From positions 1-42,740 of the forward strand of contig QHVI01000046.1 in NCBI GenBank assembly GCA_003223515.1: a stretch of DNA of 42,740 nucleotides. Reading direction: 5' to 3'. A program made the position numbers and the translations under genes. The stretch is from Candidatus Angelobacter sp. Gp1-AA117. GTDB lineage: Bacteria > Acidobacteriota > Terriglobia > Terriglobales > Acidobacteriaceae. Positions 1-7,774 of the stretch are shown one piece after another. The notes beneath the pieces are model-generated. The model ran no database searches and was not told where the DNA came from. It saw only the letters and a list, made by a program, of their open reading frames with translations. Position 1 is the stretch's first letter, and the number at the start of each line of letters is the position of its first letter.

Positions 1-922
1 CTGCTGTTCTGAAGTCTTCTACGGTAGCTATGCCGCTGAGCACGTGCGAGAAGGCAACGTAGAGAACGGTGCAAATCACCAGCGAGCCCAGGATGCCGAT
101 GGGCATGTCCCGTTTTGGGTTCTTGGCTTCCTGCGCCGCCGTGGATACCGCGTCAAAACCGATAAAAGCGAAGAACACCACGCCCGCCGCTCCCAGGATT
201 CCCATGATGCCGCCGTAAGGATGCACCACACCCTGCGCGGTAGTGTAGGTGGTAGGTGACGGGATGTAGGGGGTGTGGTTGGCAGGATTCATAAACTGCC
301 AGCCAATCACGATGACCATCACCACAATGGTCACCTTGGTGATGACGATCAGACTGTTGACGAAGGCGGACTCCTTGGTGCCGCGGACCAGCAGTGCTGA
401 AAGTATCAGCAGAATCCCTACGGCCGGAATGTTCACGATCCCATGAACGCCACCGGGAGCCATGCTCTCAAAAGGCGAATGGCACCATTGATAAGGAACA
501 TGCAGGCCGAAATACTCAAGGACTTTGTTGAAGTATTCGCTCCAAGCAATGGCGACGGTTGCCGCGCCCACCGCGTACTCCAGCACCAGGTCCCAGCCGA
601 TGATCCATGCGACCAGTTCACCCATGGTAGTGTAAGAATAAGTGTAGGCGCTGCCGGCGATGGGGATCATTGAAGCAAATTCGGCATAGCACAATCCGGC
701 AAAGGCGCAGCCTACACCGGCAAGCAGAAATGAAAGTGTTACCGATGGACCTGAGCGCTCGGCGATAGCTGCGGCGGTGCGCACAAACAGGCCTGCGCCA
801 ATGATGGCCCCAATACCCAAGGCGACCAGCGACATGGGCCCCAGCGTTCGCTTGAGAGGCGTACTGCCGCTCTCTGCCCTAAGACGATCAATTGATTTAG
901 TCCGAAATAATGAGTCAGCCAC
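1..922 (-). CDS. APC-superfamily amino acid permease, 3' end outside window
   Basis: I translated the minus strand by eye from a GTG at 922 and found an open frame that runs off the window edge, giving about 307 residues. The start carries a GAGAGGG ribosome-binding site about 5 bases upstream. The N-terminus contains LGIGAIIGAGLFV, the TM1 glycine-rich motif of APC transporters, then a TM2 region ending in the FAGLCYAEFASMIP signature and a GSAYTYSY segment typical of the cationic amino-acid transporter (CAT/YfnA) branch. The protein should sit in the inner membrane and import or exchange amino acids; the substrate cannot be read from the sequence. It lies just downstream of a second permease on the same strand (89 bases apart). 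About 150-200 C-terminal residues are probably missing only because the window ends. Confidence 0.85.
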   Translation of the reverse strand, partial: MADSLFRTKSIDRLRAESGSTPLKRTLGPMSLVALGIGAIIGAGLFVRTAAAIAERSGPSVTLSFLLAGVGCAFAGLCYAEFASMIPIAGSAYTYSYTTMGELVAWIIGWDLVLEYAVGAATVAIAWSEYFNKVLEYFGLHVPYQWCHSPFESMAPGGVHGIVNIPAVGILLILSALLVRGTKESAFVNSLIVITKVTIVVMVIVIGWQFMNPANHTPYIPSPTTYTTAQGVVHPYGGIMGILGAAGVVFFAFIGFDAVSTAAQEAKNPKRDMPIGILGSLVICTVLYVAFSHVLSGIATVEDFRTA

Positions 923-1010
923 TATTCCCTCTCAGTGATGGATTGAATTTTCGTACAAACGAACGAATTAGCCACTCGGCAAAAAGCCCGCCGATTATAT
1001 CCTGTATTGC

Positions 1011-2537
1011 TCAGGCTTGTTGTTGTCTGGCGCTCCGGCTTGACCAGATGAAGTACACCGGAATGCCCAGCAGCACGACGATCAGGCCTGGCCATGTGTA
1101 TTGGGGCTTGTAGCGCAATAATACGACATCAATGAATAAAGCCATCAATATATAAATCGCCGGGAGTATGGGATACCCCACTGCCCGGTAAGGCCGCTCG
1201 GCATCGGGCCTTTTGTAACGCAGCACGAACAGGCCGCCGATCGTAAGAATGTAAAAGACCAGCACGGCAAAGATGATGTACTCCAGCAGTTGGTTGTAGG
1301 TACCTGAGAGGCACAGCAGGCACGTCCAGATACATTGCACCACCAGCGAGGTCGCCGGGGTCTTATAAGTAGGATTGATCTGCGCGACGCGCTTGAAGAA
1401 CAATCCATCCTTGGCCATGGCGTAATAGACGCGCGCACCCGCCAGGATCAGGCCATTGCAGCAGCCGAAGGTAGAGAGCAGGATGGCCACGGCCATCAAG
1501 GAAGCTCCAGTCCCGCCAAACATCTGCTGCATCACGGCGGTGCCCACGCGGTCTGCCGTCGCGAACTTGATGCCTTTAGCCATCAAGGTTGCGCCGTTCG
1601 GGTCGCCATCCAGCGGAAAGATGTTCAGGTAAATCACATTGGCCAGCAAATAGAGCACAATTACCACGCCGGTGCCGATGGCCAGCGATAAGGGAAGGTT
1701 GCGGCGCGGGTCTTTTACCTCTCCGGCGGTGAAGGTCACATTGTTCCAGGCGTCGGCGGAAAACAGCGTACCAACCTGGGCCACGGCCAGGATGGTCAAA
1801 ACGCCTACAAATGGCCCGGCGAGAGTCCCGGTAGCGGAATGCGGTGAGTCGAAGCGCCAGAAGTTGTGGAAGTTGGCGGCGATGGCCTGGGCATTGCGTC
1901 CTACGAAAATGCCCACCAGCACGAACCCTGCAAGCGCTGAAACTTTGGCGATCGTGAATATGTTCTGAATGGCTGCGCCGGTGCGGATGCCGAAGAGGTT
2001 AATGATGGTGAGCAGAATCACGATGATGATGCCTGAGAGGTTCTGGGTATTCAGGCCCACATCCATATTGCCCAGCACCATGGGGCCTGCATGAATGGGT
2101 GGCACGTGGCCGATATGCCAGATCCAGTTATCAGCGGCAATCGAGGGAAAGAAGTGTCCCAGGAATTTGCCAAACGCCACACCTACAGCGGCAATGGTGC
2201 CGGTCTGGATGACCAGGAACAAAGTCCAGCCGTAGAGAAATCCCCACAGCGGCCCCAGGGATTCGCGCAGGTAGACGTATTGTCCTCCGGCGCGCGGCAT
2301 CATGGCGGCCAGTTCTCCATAAGAGAGTGCGCCAACGATGGTCATGAAGCCGGTGACCAGCCATGCTCCCAGAAGCAGGGCAGGCGAGTTCACCTCACGG
2401 GAAATCTCAGCGGAAACAATAAAGATGCCGGAGCCGATCATGGAACCCATCACCAGCGTGGTAGCGCTGGTGAGGCCCAGTCCTTTTACAAACTCAGTAT
2501 TGCCGGTTTCCGGAGCAGTATGTGCGGATGTGGACAT
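1011..2537 (-). CDS. APC-superfamily amino acid permease
   Basis: 508-residue integral membrane protein with about 12 to 14 hydrophobic segments. The TM1 motif GSMIGSGIFIV near residues 31-41 and the following GALSYGELAAMMPRAGGQY segment are hallmarks of the APC superfamily, LAT/SteT-like branch (exchangers of neutral amino acids). Full length for the family. It starts 13 bases after the thiE stop, so it is probably the last gene of an accC-thiE-permease transcript; its own ribosome-binding site is poor, which suggests translational coupling. It is clearly different in sequence from the partial permease downstream, so the two are not a recent duplication. The exact substrate is unknown. Confidence 0.9.
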   Translation of the reverse strand: MSTSAHTAPETGNTEFVKGLGLTSATTLVMGSMIGSGIFIVSAEISREVNSPALLLGAWLVTGFMTIVGALSYGELAAMMPRAGGQYVYLRESLGPLWGFLYGWTLFLVIQTGTIAAVGVAFGKFLGHFFPSIAADNWIWHIGHVPPIHAGPMVLGNMDVGLNTQNLSGIIIVILLTIINLFGIRTGAAIQNIFTIAKVSALAGFVLVGIFVGRNAQAIAANFHNFWRFDSPHSATGTLAGPFVGVLTILAVAQVGTLFSADAWNNVTFTAGEVKDPRRNLPLSLAIGTGVVIVLYLLANVIYLNIFPLDGDPNGATLMAKGIKFATADRVGTAVMQQMFGGTGASLMAVAILLSTFGCCNGLILAGARVYYAMAKDGLFFKRVAQINPTYKTPATSLVVQCIWTCLLCLSGTYNQLLEYIIFAVLVFYILTIGGLFVLRYKRPDAERPYRAVGYPILPAIYILMALFIDVVLLRYKPQYTWPGLIVVLLGIPVYFIWSSRSARQQQA

Positions 2538-2550
2538 AGTTCACTATGTT

Positions 2551-3195
2551 TTACAGCAAAATCCGAAGAAATTCCTCAGTAGATTTACGGGGAGATTCAA
2601 TAAGATCACTGATAACAGCCACGGAATCAGCCCCGGCGGCCATAACTTCTAGGCAATTCCCTTTAGTAATGCCGCCTATGGCGACCAGCGGCCTGGCAGT
2701 TGCCCTGCGCGCCTGGCGCACACCCTCCAGCCCGATGACCGGGTCTGGATTGACCTTGGATGCCGTTGCAAAGACTGGCCCCACGGCTATGTAATCCACG
2801 GGAAAGCTATCTGCCTCCTGCACCTGCTGCGGATTGTGCGTGGAGAAGCCGATCCAGAGCTGTTCTTTTCTGGCAGCGCTGAATATTTGGCGTGCGGCTG
2901 CCGGAGAAAGATCGTCCTGGCCGAGATGCACCCCATCAAATCCTGCGGCAAGGCAGAGATCACTGCGGTCATTCATGATGAGTTTAGCGGAATTGTAAGT
3001 AGCCCGCCGCAGTTCGCGGGCATGGCTGAGCATCTGGCGCGCGTTGGCGGACTTGTTGCGGTACTGGATCAGCGTTGCTCCGCCGTGCAGCAGTTCCTGG
3101 GCAAAGCGGACGAGGGCGGCGGTGGGATCGCTTTGCGCGGTGAAGAAAGAGACATCGATGATGGGATAGAGACGCGGAAGCTGCAACGATGACAT
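2551..3195 (-). CDS. thiE: Thiamine-phosphate synthase ThiE
   Basis: 214 residues, normal length for ThiE, a TIM-barrel enzyme that joins hydroxymethylpyrimidine diphosphate and thiazole phosphate to make thiamine phosphate in the cytoplasm. Visible family motifs are LIQYRNK near residue 40, MNDRSDLCLAAGFDGVHLGQ near residues 74-93, IGFSTHN near 115, YIAVGPVFATASK near 135 and the phosphate-binding VAIGGITKGN near 173. The ATG overlaps the accC stop by one base (TGATG), which implies translational coupling with biotin carboxylase. No TPP riboswitch was seen upstream, as expected for an internal operon gene. A TenI-like role is possible but the motifs favour ThiE. Confidence 0.92.
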   Translation of the reverse strand: MSSLQLPRLYPIIDVSFFTAQSDPTAALVRFAQELLHGGATLIQYRNKSANARQMLSHARELRRATYNSAKLIMNDRSDLCLAAGFDGVHLGQDDLSPAAARQIFSAARKEQLWIGFSTHNPQQVQEADSFPVDYIAVGPVFATASKVNPDPVIGLEGVRQARRATARPLVAIGGITKGNCLEVMAAGADSVAVISDLIESPRKSTEEFLRILL

Positions 3196-4586
3196 CAGGG
3201 TTGCAAAACCGCTTCCTGGGCTTTGGCGCGCTCGCGCTCCTCCTGCAGCCGGGGCAGCAGCCGCTCCAGGAACTTCGTGTCGAGCTTGCCGGCAATGAAT
3301 TCTTCAGATTGCAGGATTTGCCGGTGGAGAGGAATGGTCGTGTAGATTCCTTCCACAATGAACATCTCCAGCGCGCGGCGCATGCGCATGATTGCCTCTT
3401 CACGGTCTCTACCATAGGTGATGAGCTTGGCGATCAGCGAATCGTAGTAAGGCGGAATCACGCCTTCAGCATAGGTGGCGGTATCCACCCGCACGCCCAG
3501 CCCTCCGGGAGTATGGAAGGTCTTGATCTTGCCTGCCGAGGGAGTGAATTTCTCCGGGTGCTCTGCGTTGATGCGGCACTCAATCGAGTGTCCTTTTCTT
3601 TCGACTTTGGGAATCACATCGTGCAGCCTGGCGCCGTCGGCCAGCAGGATCTGCGATTTGACCAGATCGATGCCGGTGACCATTTCAGTGACCGGGTGCT
3701 CCACCTGGATGCGGGTGTTCATCTCGATGAAATGCAGGCTGCCGTCCTCATCCATGAGGAACTCGACCGTTCCCGCATTCTGGTACCCAATTTCGGAGAG
3801 CGAATCCTGAAGCTTTCTGCCAATATCCTGCCGCAGCGCTTCTGAAACGCCGGTGGAGGGCGACTCTTCCAACAGCTTCTGGTGGCGGCGCTGGATGCTG
3901 CACTCGCGCTCGCCCAGGGTGATCACACTTCCGTGCTCGTCGCCCATCACCTGAAACTCGATGTGTCGGGGACGCTCGATGAACTTCTCCATGTAGAGAT
4001 TGCCATTGCCAAAGGCGGCCGCCGCCTCCGACTGGGCGGAATTGAAAAGCTGCTCCAACTCACCTTCACTGCGAATCACTCTCATGCCGCGGCCACCACC
4101 TCCGGCGGAGGCTTTCACGATGACCGGATAGCCGATCTGCCGCGCCCATTCGCGGGCTTCGTCGGCATTGGCAATCACGCCATCCGAGCCGGGCAGGATG
4201 GGCACATTGGCCTGCTTCATCGCCTGCCGCGCTTTTTCTTTTTCGCCCATCAGGCGAATCACCTCCGGCGGCGGGCCGATGAACTTTACCTGGCAGCTTT
4301 CGCACACCTCGGCGAAATTGGCGTTCTCGCTCAGCAGGCCGTAACCGGGATGGATGGCGTCTACGTTGGTGATCTCAGCGGCGCTGATGACCGCCGGAAT
4401 GTTCAAATAGCTCTCGCTGGAGCGCGGCGGGCCAATGCAGATGGCCTCGTCGGCAAAGCGGACGTGCAGAGAGTTACGGTCGGCATCGCTGTAGACGGCC
4501 ACAGTCTTGATTCCCAGCTCTTTGCAGGCGCAGATCACCCGCAGCGCTATTTCGCCTCGGTTTGCAATCAGGATTTTTTTGAACAT
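3195..4586 (-). CDS. accC: Acetyl-CoA carboxylase, biotin carboxylase subunit
   Basis: 463 residues, close to the usual 445-455. It carboxylates biotin on BCCP with ATP and bicarbonate, the first half-reaction of acetyl-CoA carboxylase in fatty acid synthesis. The N-terminus [17 protein letters not shown] is diagnostic; the ATP-grasp glycine loop [13 protein letters not shown] is near residues 158-170, [10 protein letters not shown] near 90, and the catalytic segment [14 protein letters not shown] is near 288-301. A Lys/Ala-rich extension of about 10 residues closes the protein. In most bacteria accB lies directly beside accC; here accB is 1.5 kb upstream, separated by a gene on the other strand, so accC must have its own promoter in the 4587-4672 gap. 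Confidence 0.96.
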   Translation of the reverse strand: MFKKILIANRGEIALRVICACKELGIKTVAVYSDADRNSLHVRFADEAICIGPPRSSESYLNIPAVISAAEITNVDAIHPGYGLLSENANFAEVCESCQVKFIGPPPEVIRLMGEKEKARQAMKQANVPILPGSDGVIANADEAREWARQIGYPVIVKASAGGGGRGMRVIRSEGELEQLFNSAQSEAAAAFGNGNLYMEKFIERPRHIEFQVMGDEHGSVITLGERECSIQRRHQKLLEESPSTGVSEALRQDIGRKLQDSLSEIGYQNAGTVEFLMDEDGSLHFIEMNTRIQVEHPVTEMVTGIDLVKSQILLADGARLHDVIPKVERKGHSIECRINAEHPEKFTPSAGKIKTFHTPGGLGVRVDTATYAEGVIPPYYDSLIAKLITYGRDREEAIMRMRRALEMFIVEGIYTTIPLHRQILQSEEFIAGKLDTKFLERLLPRLQEERERAKAQEAVLQP

Positions 4587-4672
4587 TTGGCCGTATCAGG
4601 GTAACTCTGGATTATAAATCCCCGGCTGGCACGGCTACTAACCCGGCCACGTGAGAATCCTTTGCAGATCAG

Positions 4673-5776
4673 GTGAATTGGCATTATCTTTTACCCAGCA
4701 TGGATAACTCTCCTTCGGGTATGGGTACTCAGCAGCAAGTTCAACGTCAGTGCGTGAAATGCGGCGCAGTGCTATGGAACCTCCAGGTTTGCAACCAGTG
4801 TGGAGCCTCGCAACCACGGTTCGAAGATTCAGTGACTCCGGGTCCGTGGCCTGCGATACGAATCGGGCTCGGAATCCTGGCGGCTTTGCTGCTGGCTCGT
4901 CTTGCTTACGGGCGGATATCCGGAGAAATGATCGGGCATTGGTTTGTCAGCCTGCTATTGCCTGCCATCATAGGCAGCATCGCCCTCATCATGAAAGGGG
5001 AACGTCTTCGGAGGTTCTCTTATTGGTTCATGTGGGCGGCCATCGCTGTCGCCGTTTTTTCCGCCATGGCGCACGTTGTGAATGTTCGTGAAAAGGCCAG
5101 GGTCGCAGTAGAGGCGCAAATTCGAGAGATCGCCCAAGAAGCTGCGGGCAAAAAGCCTGTACAGGAGTCGGGAACTCCGGAAGAACGAGTAGCGTCCGAC
5201 CTGCTGCGGGATTTCATGCGCGGTATTCTGGCTGACCGCAAGCAGCATGACATGGACGCAGAAGTATATGCCCCACTTCTCTCCGTGGCTTATTCGGTCC
5301 ATTCCTTCTCCAGCAAAACGGCCATGAATAAAACCATGGTAGCGGTGGATTCAACCGCCAAACTGGATAAAGACACCTACCAGTTGCTGCAAACGAGAAT
5401 CACGGAATTTAGACGCCGGTTGGATTCTTCCAATATCAGCAGTGACTTCAAACAAACGTTTCTGGAGGAGTTCAACGGCGCTCTGGCCAATTCAGAGATT
5501 TTGAAGCAGCAGGAAGAAGTTCTCAATACCGAAAACGAGTGGGCCAGGGCCACAGATGCCTTATACACATACGCGTCACAATATTCTTCGCAACTCAACA
5601 CGGCAGGCAATCAGGTAATCGTCAAAAACGCCCAGGTAAGACAGGAATTCCATACGCGATTGTCAAAATGTCTGGATCTAAATAACAAGGTCAATGCGGG
5701 AAAGGCAGAGTTGAAAAATCTGCAGGTAAAGAAGATGCAGCAATACGGGTTGACGGCGTCAGATTTGGGGCAGTAA
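4673..5776 (+). CDS. Zinc-ribbon membrane protein of unknown function
   Basis: I do not recognise a named family. The 367-residue frame opens with GTG at 4673; an in-frame ATG at 4700 (giving MDNSPSGMG) is an equally good start since neither has a strong ribosome-binding site. Residues about 27-44 form a zinc ribbon, CVKCG-x7-CNQCG. Three hydrophobic segments follow near residues 60-80, 87-107 and 115-136, then about 230 soluble residues that are rich in charged, helical, probably coiled-coil sequence. This is the layout of many bacterial zinc-ribbon plus membrane-anchor proteins, whose functions are mostly unknown. It is the only plus-strand gene before 14.8 kb and lies between accC and accB, so it looks like an insertion into a conserved gene pair. 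Confidence 0.75.
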   Translation: MNWHYLLPSMDNSPSGMGTQQQVQRQCVKCGAVLWNLQVCNQCGASQPRFEDSVTPGPWPAIRIGLGILAALLLARLAYGRISGEMIGHWFVSLLLPAIIGSIALIMKGERLRRFSYWFMWAAIAVAVFSAMAHVVNVREKARVAVEAQIREIAQEAAGKKPVQESGTPEERVASDLLRDFMRGILADRKQHDMDAEVYAPLLSVAYSVHSFSSKTAMNKTMVAVDSTAKLDKDTYQLLQTRITEFRRRLDSSNISSDFKQTFLEEFNGALANSEILKQQEEVLNTENEWARATDALYTYASQYSSQLNTAGNQVIVKNAQVRQEFHTRLSKCLDLNNKVNAGKAELKNLQVKKMQQYGLTASDLGQ

Positions 5777-5790
5777 AACCATTTTACTGC
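5770..5790. terminator. Bidirectional hairpin between convergent genes
   Basis: A perfect 9-bp inverted repeat, GCAGTAAAA-CCA-TTTTACTGC, overlaps the stop codon at 5774-5776 and lies just before the stop of the convergent small gene. Each arm ends in A or T runs, so it can work as a terminator for both strands. Confidence 0.6.
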
Positions 5791-5799
5791 ATGCCTGGT

Positions 5800-5988
5800 T
5801 TAACGATACTTCTTCAACTCCGCAAAAGACATTTCAACCACTTTGCCACTACGCCAGATATAGACTGGCAAACCTAGACGAGAGCGTCTGGTGATCGCCT
5901 TTCTCGCTGCTGCCTGGATTGCCATTTCCGCGCGTCGTTCGATTGGAAGATTGCGAATGCGCACCGGTACTCTAGAGACTTTTTTCAT
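5800..5988 (-). CDS. Small basic protein, antitoxin-like tail, orphan
   Basis: 62 residues, very basic (about 13 Arg/Lys). The C-terminal half, LGLPVYIWRSGKVVEMSFAE, resembles a short motif (LP-V-W-RDGKVV-I-PEEL) seen in many small bacterial proteins of unknown role, some next to toxins. No toxin gene partners it here: the flanks are accB and a convergent zinc-ribbon gene. A perfect TATAAT lies at 6024-6029 on this strand, about 36 bases before the ATG, so it could have its own promoter, although no good -35 was seen. No clear ribosome-binding site precedes the start. The codon pattern and the conserved-looking motif make me think it is real. Confidence 0.6.
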   Translation of the reverse strand: MKKVSRVPVRIRNLPIERRAEMAIQAAARKAITRRSRLGLPVYIWRSGKVVEMSFAELKKYR

Positions 5989-6043
5989 ATTTGTTGATCA
6001 ATGATCTATATACCTTAGACTTTATTATAAGGAGACACTTGCA

Positions 6044-6538
6044 TCAGCGTGGCCGTATGGCAAACAAGGGCTGTCCATATTCCACGGGCTGGCTGTTGTT
6101 GACCAGCCTCTTCACGAGTTCGCCTGAAATGTCTGACTCGATCTCGTTCATCAGTTTCATGGCTTCGATGATGCACAGCACCTGTCCGGTCTCAATGGTA
6201 TCCCCGGCCTTTACAAAAGGAGGCGAGCCCGGAGAAGGCGATTCGTAAAACGTCCCCACAATCGGCGATTTCACTATGTGCAGGCCCTCCTCTGCGGCGG
6301 GCGGAGCGGGAGTCGCCGGAGGATGTGCTGGAAGCGGCGTCGAAGATACAGCGACTGGCCCTGGATGGGCCGCGGGCGCGGGATGATTGCTCACCGGAAT
6401 ATGCTGGATGATGGGAGCAACCTGCTGGTCGGCCCCGCGCTTGATTCTCACCTTTACATCTCCACGTTCGAGTTCAAATTCGGAGATGTCCTTGTCTATC
6501 AGGAACTCGATAAGCTCTTTCAGCTCTTTTTGGTTCAT
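6044..6538 (-). CDS. accB: Biotin carboxyl carrier protein of acetyl-CoA carboxylase
   Basis: 164 residues, typical for AccB. It carries the biotin that AccC carboxylates and that the carboxyltransferase uses. The N-terminal helix (MNQKELKELIEFLIDK) is conserved in BCCPs; a Pro/Ala-rich flexible linker spans about residues 40-85; the biotinyl domain follows, with PIVGTFYESPSPGSPPFVK and the biotinylation motif EAMKLMNE, whose lysine is the attachment site, near residue 128. It starts 22 bases after the stop of the aminopeptidase gene, so the two are likely co-transcribed. Confidence 0.97.
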   Translation of the reverse strand: MNQKELKELIEFLIDKDISEFELERGDVKVRIKRGADQQVAPIIQHIPVSNHPAPAAHPGPVAVSSTPLPAHPPATPAPPAAEEGLHIVKSPIVGTFYESPSPGSPPFVKAGDTIETGQVLCIIEAMKLMNEIESDISGELVKRLVNNSQPVEYGQPLFAIRPR

Positions 6539-6560
6539 GGATGTTGTCGGCTTTCTGAAA

Positions 6561-7649
6561 CTAAAGCTCGATCAGGTCCTTTGTGGTAGGTGTGAGCACC
6601 TCATATCCCGATTCAGTGACCAGCACCATGTCTTCAATGCGGACGCCGCCTTCTTCGGGTATATAGATGCCGGGTTCAACGGTAACAATCATTCCTGGTG
6701 ACAGCTTTTGGATCTGCCCTCTGGCGAGCCGGGGCGACTCATGCACTTCGATCCCCACGCCGTGCCCGGTCGAATGGGTAAAGTAAGCGCCATAACCGGC
6801 CTTTTTGAGCACCTGACGCCCTGCTTTATCCACTTCGCCGGCTTCAGCGCCCGGCCGCACAGCCTCAATCGAGGCAAGCTGCGCGTCCCGGACAGCCTCA
6901 TACATCTTCCGGTGCGTTCTGGAAGTGCGACCCACGTGCACAGTGCGGGTCATATCCGAACAATATCCGGCGAGTATAACACCGTAATCCAGGATTATAA
7001 ATCCGCTGGCCGGGATGGCAGAAGCAGAGGCGCGTCCGTGAGGCAGGGCGGAACGCAGCCCGGAGGCCACAATAGTGTCGAACGACATCTTTTCGGCCCC
7101 GGCGCGGCGCGCCTGTAGCTCCAGTTCGCCCGCAACAACATTCTCCGAGACTCCCGGCTTAATGGTTGAGAGAGCTGTTTGAAAGAGGCTGGAGCCCAGC
7201 AGCACCGCTGCGCGCAACTGCTCGATTTCATCTGCATCCTTGGAGAGGCGCAATTGCTCCACCAGGCCAGAGGACGGCTTGAGCCGGACTTTGCCTCGCA
7301 AACTCTGATTCAGGTACTTGTAACCCGCATAAGCAAGATGGTCTGCTTCGAAAGACACGGCTTTCAAGCCCAGCTTCTTCACCCGCTCGCAAGCTTCTGC
7401 CGGTGCAGGATTTTTTGTAATGATGACCTTCGCGCCTTTGACCTGCTCCCTGGCCTGCTGTGTATAGCGTCCATCGGTATGGAAATAAAGCTGCGGGCTG
7501 CGATCGCCGGCGCCAAACAGCAGCACTCCGGCAGTTCCCGTGAATCCACATAAATAGAAGATGTTGGGCAGGTGCGTGATGAGCAGGGCTTCAATGCCTT
7601 CTTCACGAAGTTTGGCCGCAAGCTTCTTTTGCCGCACGGAATAGTTCAT
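6561..7649 (-). CDS. Xaa-Pro aminopeptidase family protein (M24B)
   Basis: 362 residues, the length of short PepQ/YpdF-type M24B peptidases. An N-terminal creatinase-like domain (about residues 1-130) precedes the pita-bread catalytic domain. The five metal ligands are visible: Asp in ILDYGVILAGYCSDMTRT (two Asp), His in THSTGHGVGIEVHE, Glu in VTVEPGIYIPEEGG and Glu in GVRIEDM. It should cleave X-Pro bonds in the cytoplasm using two Mn or Co ions. It heads a transcript with accB, a pairing commonly seen in Gram-positive bacteria and Acidobacteriota. I cannot separate aminopeptidase from prolidase activity. Confidence 0.9.
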   Translation of the reverse strand: MNYSVRQKKLAAKLREEGIEALLITHLPNIFYLCGFTGTAGVLLFGAGDRSPQLYFHTDGRYTQQAREQVKGAKVIITKNPAPAEACERVKKLGLKAVSFEADHLAYAGYKYLNQSLRGKVRLKPSSGLVEQLRLSKDADEIEQLRAAVLLGSSLFQTALSTIKPGVSENVVAGELELQARRAGAEKMSFDTIVASGLRSALPHGRASASAIPASGFIILDYGVILAGYCSDMTRTVHVGRTSRTHRKMYEAVRDAQLASIEAVRPGAEAGEVDKAGRQVLKKAGYGAYFTHSTGHGVGIEVHESPRLARGQIQKLSPGMIVTVEPGIYIPEEGGVRIEDMVLVTESGYEVLTPTTKDLIEL

Positions 7650-7725
7650 ACGTGACGAATCATCGTATCGGATTCACCGTAAAGAGCGCAAAGACTAGCG
7701 CTCTGACGGAACCAGCGTCAAAAGA

Positions 7726-7757
7726 CAAAGCCCCCGGGACGCAACCGGGGGGCTTTG
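7726..7757 (-). terminator. Rho-independent terminator of the pil operon
   Basis: The arms CAAAGCCCCCGG (7726-7737) and CCGGGGGGCTTTG (7745-7757) pair with one bulged G. On the minus strand the hairpin is followed by TCTTTT. It lies 18 bases after the pilQ stop. Confidence 0.85.
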
Positions 7758-7774
7758 CTTAGAGTTGAAGTTGT

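Noticed and set aside
5800-5988. Toxin-antitoxin module at the small basic protein
   Set aside because: The tail resembles antitoxin-like proteins, but no toxin gene lies beside it.
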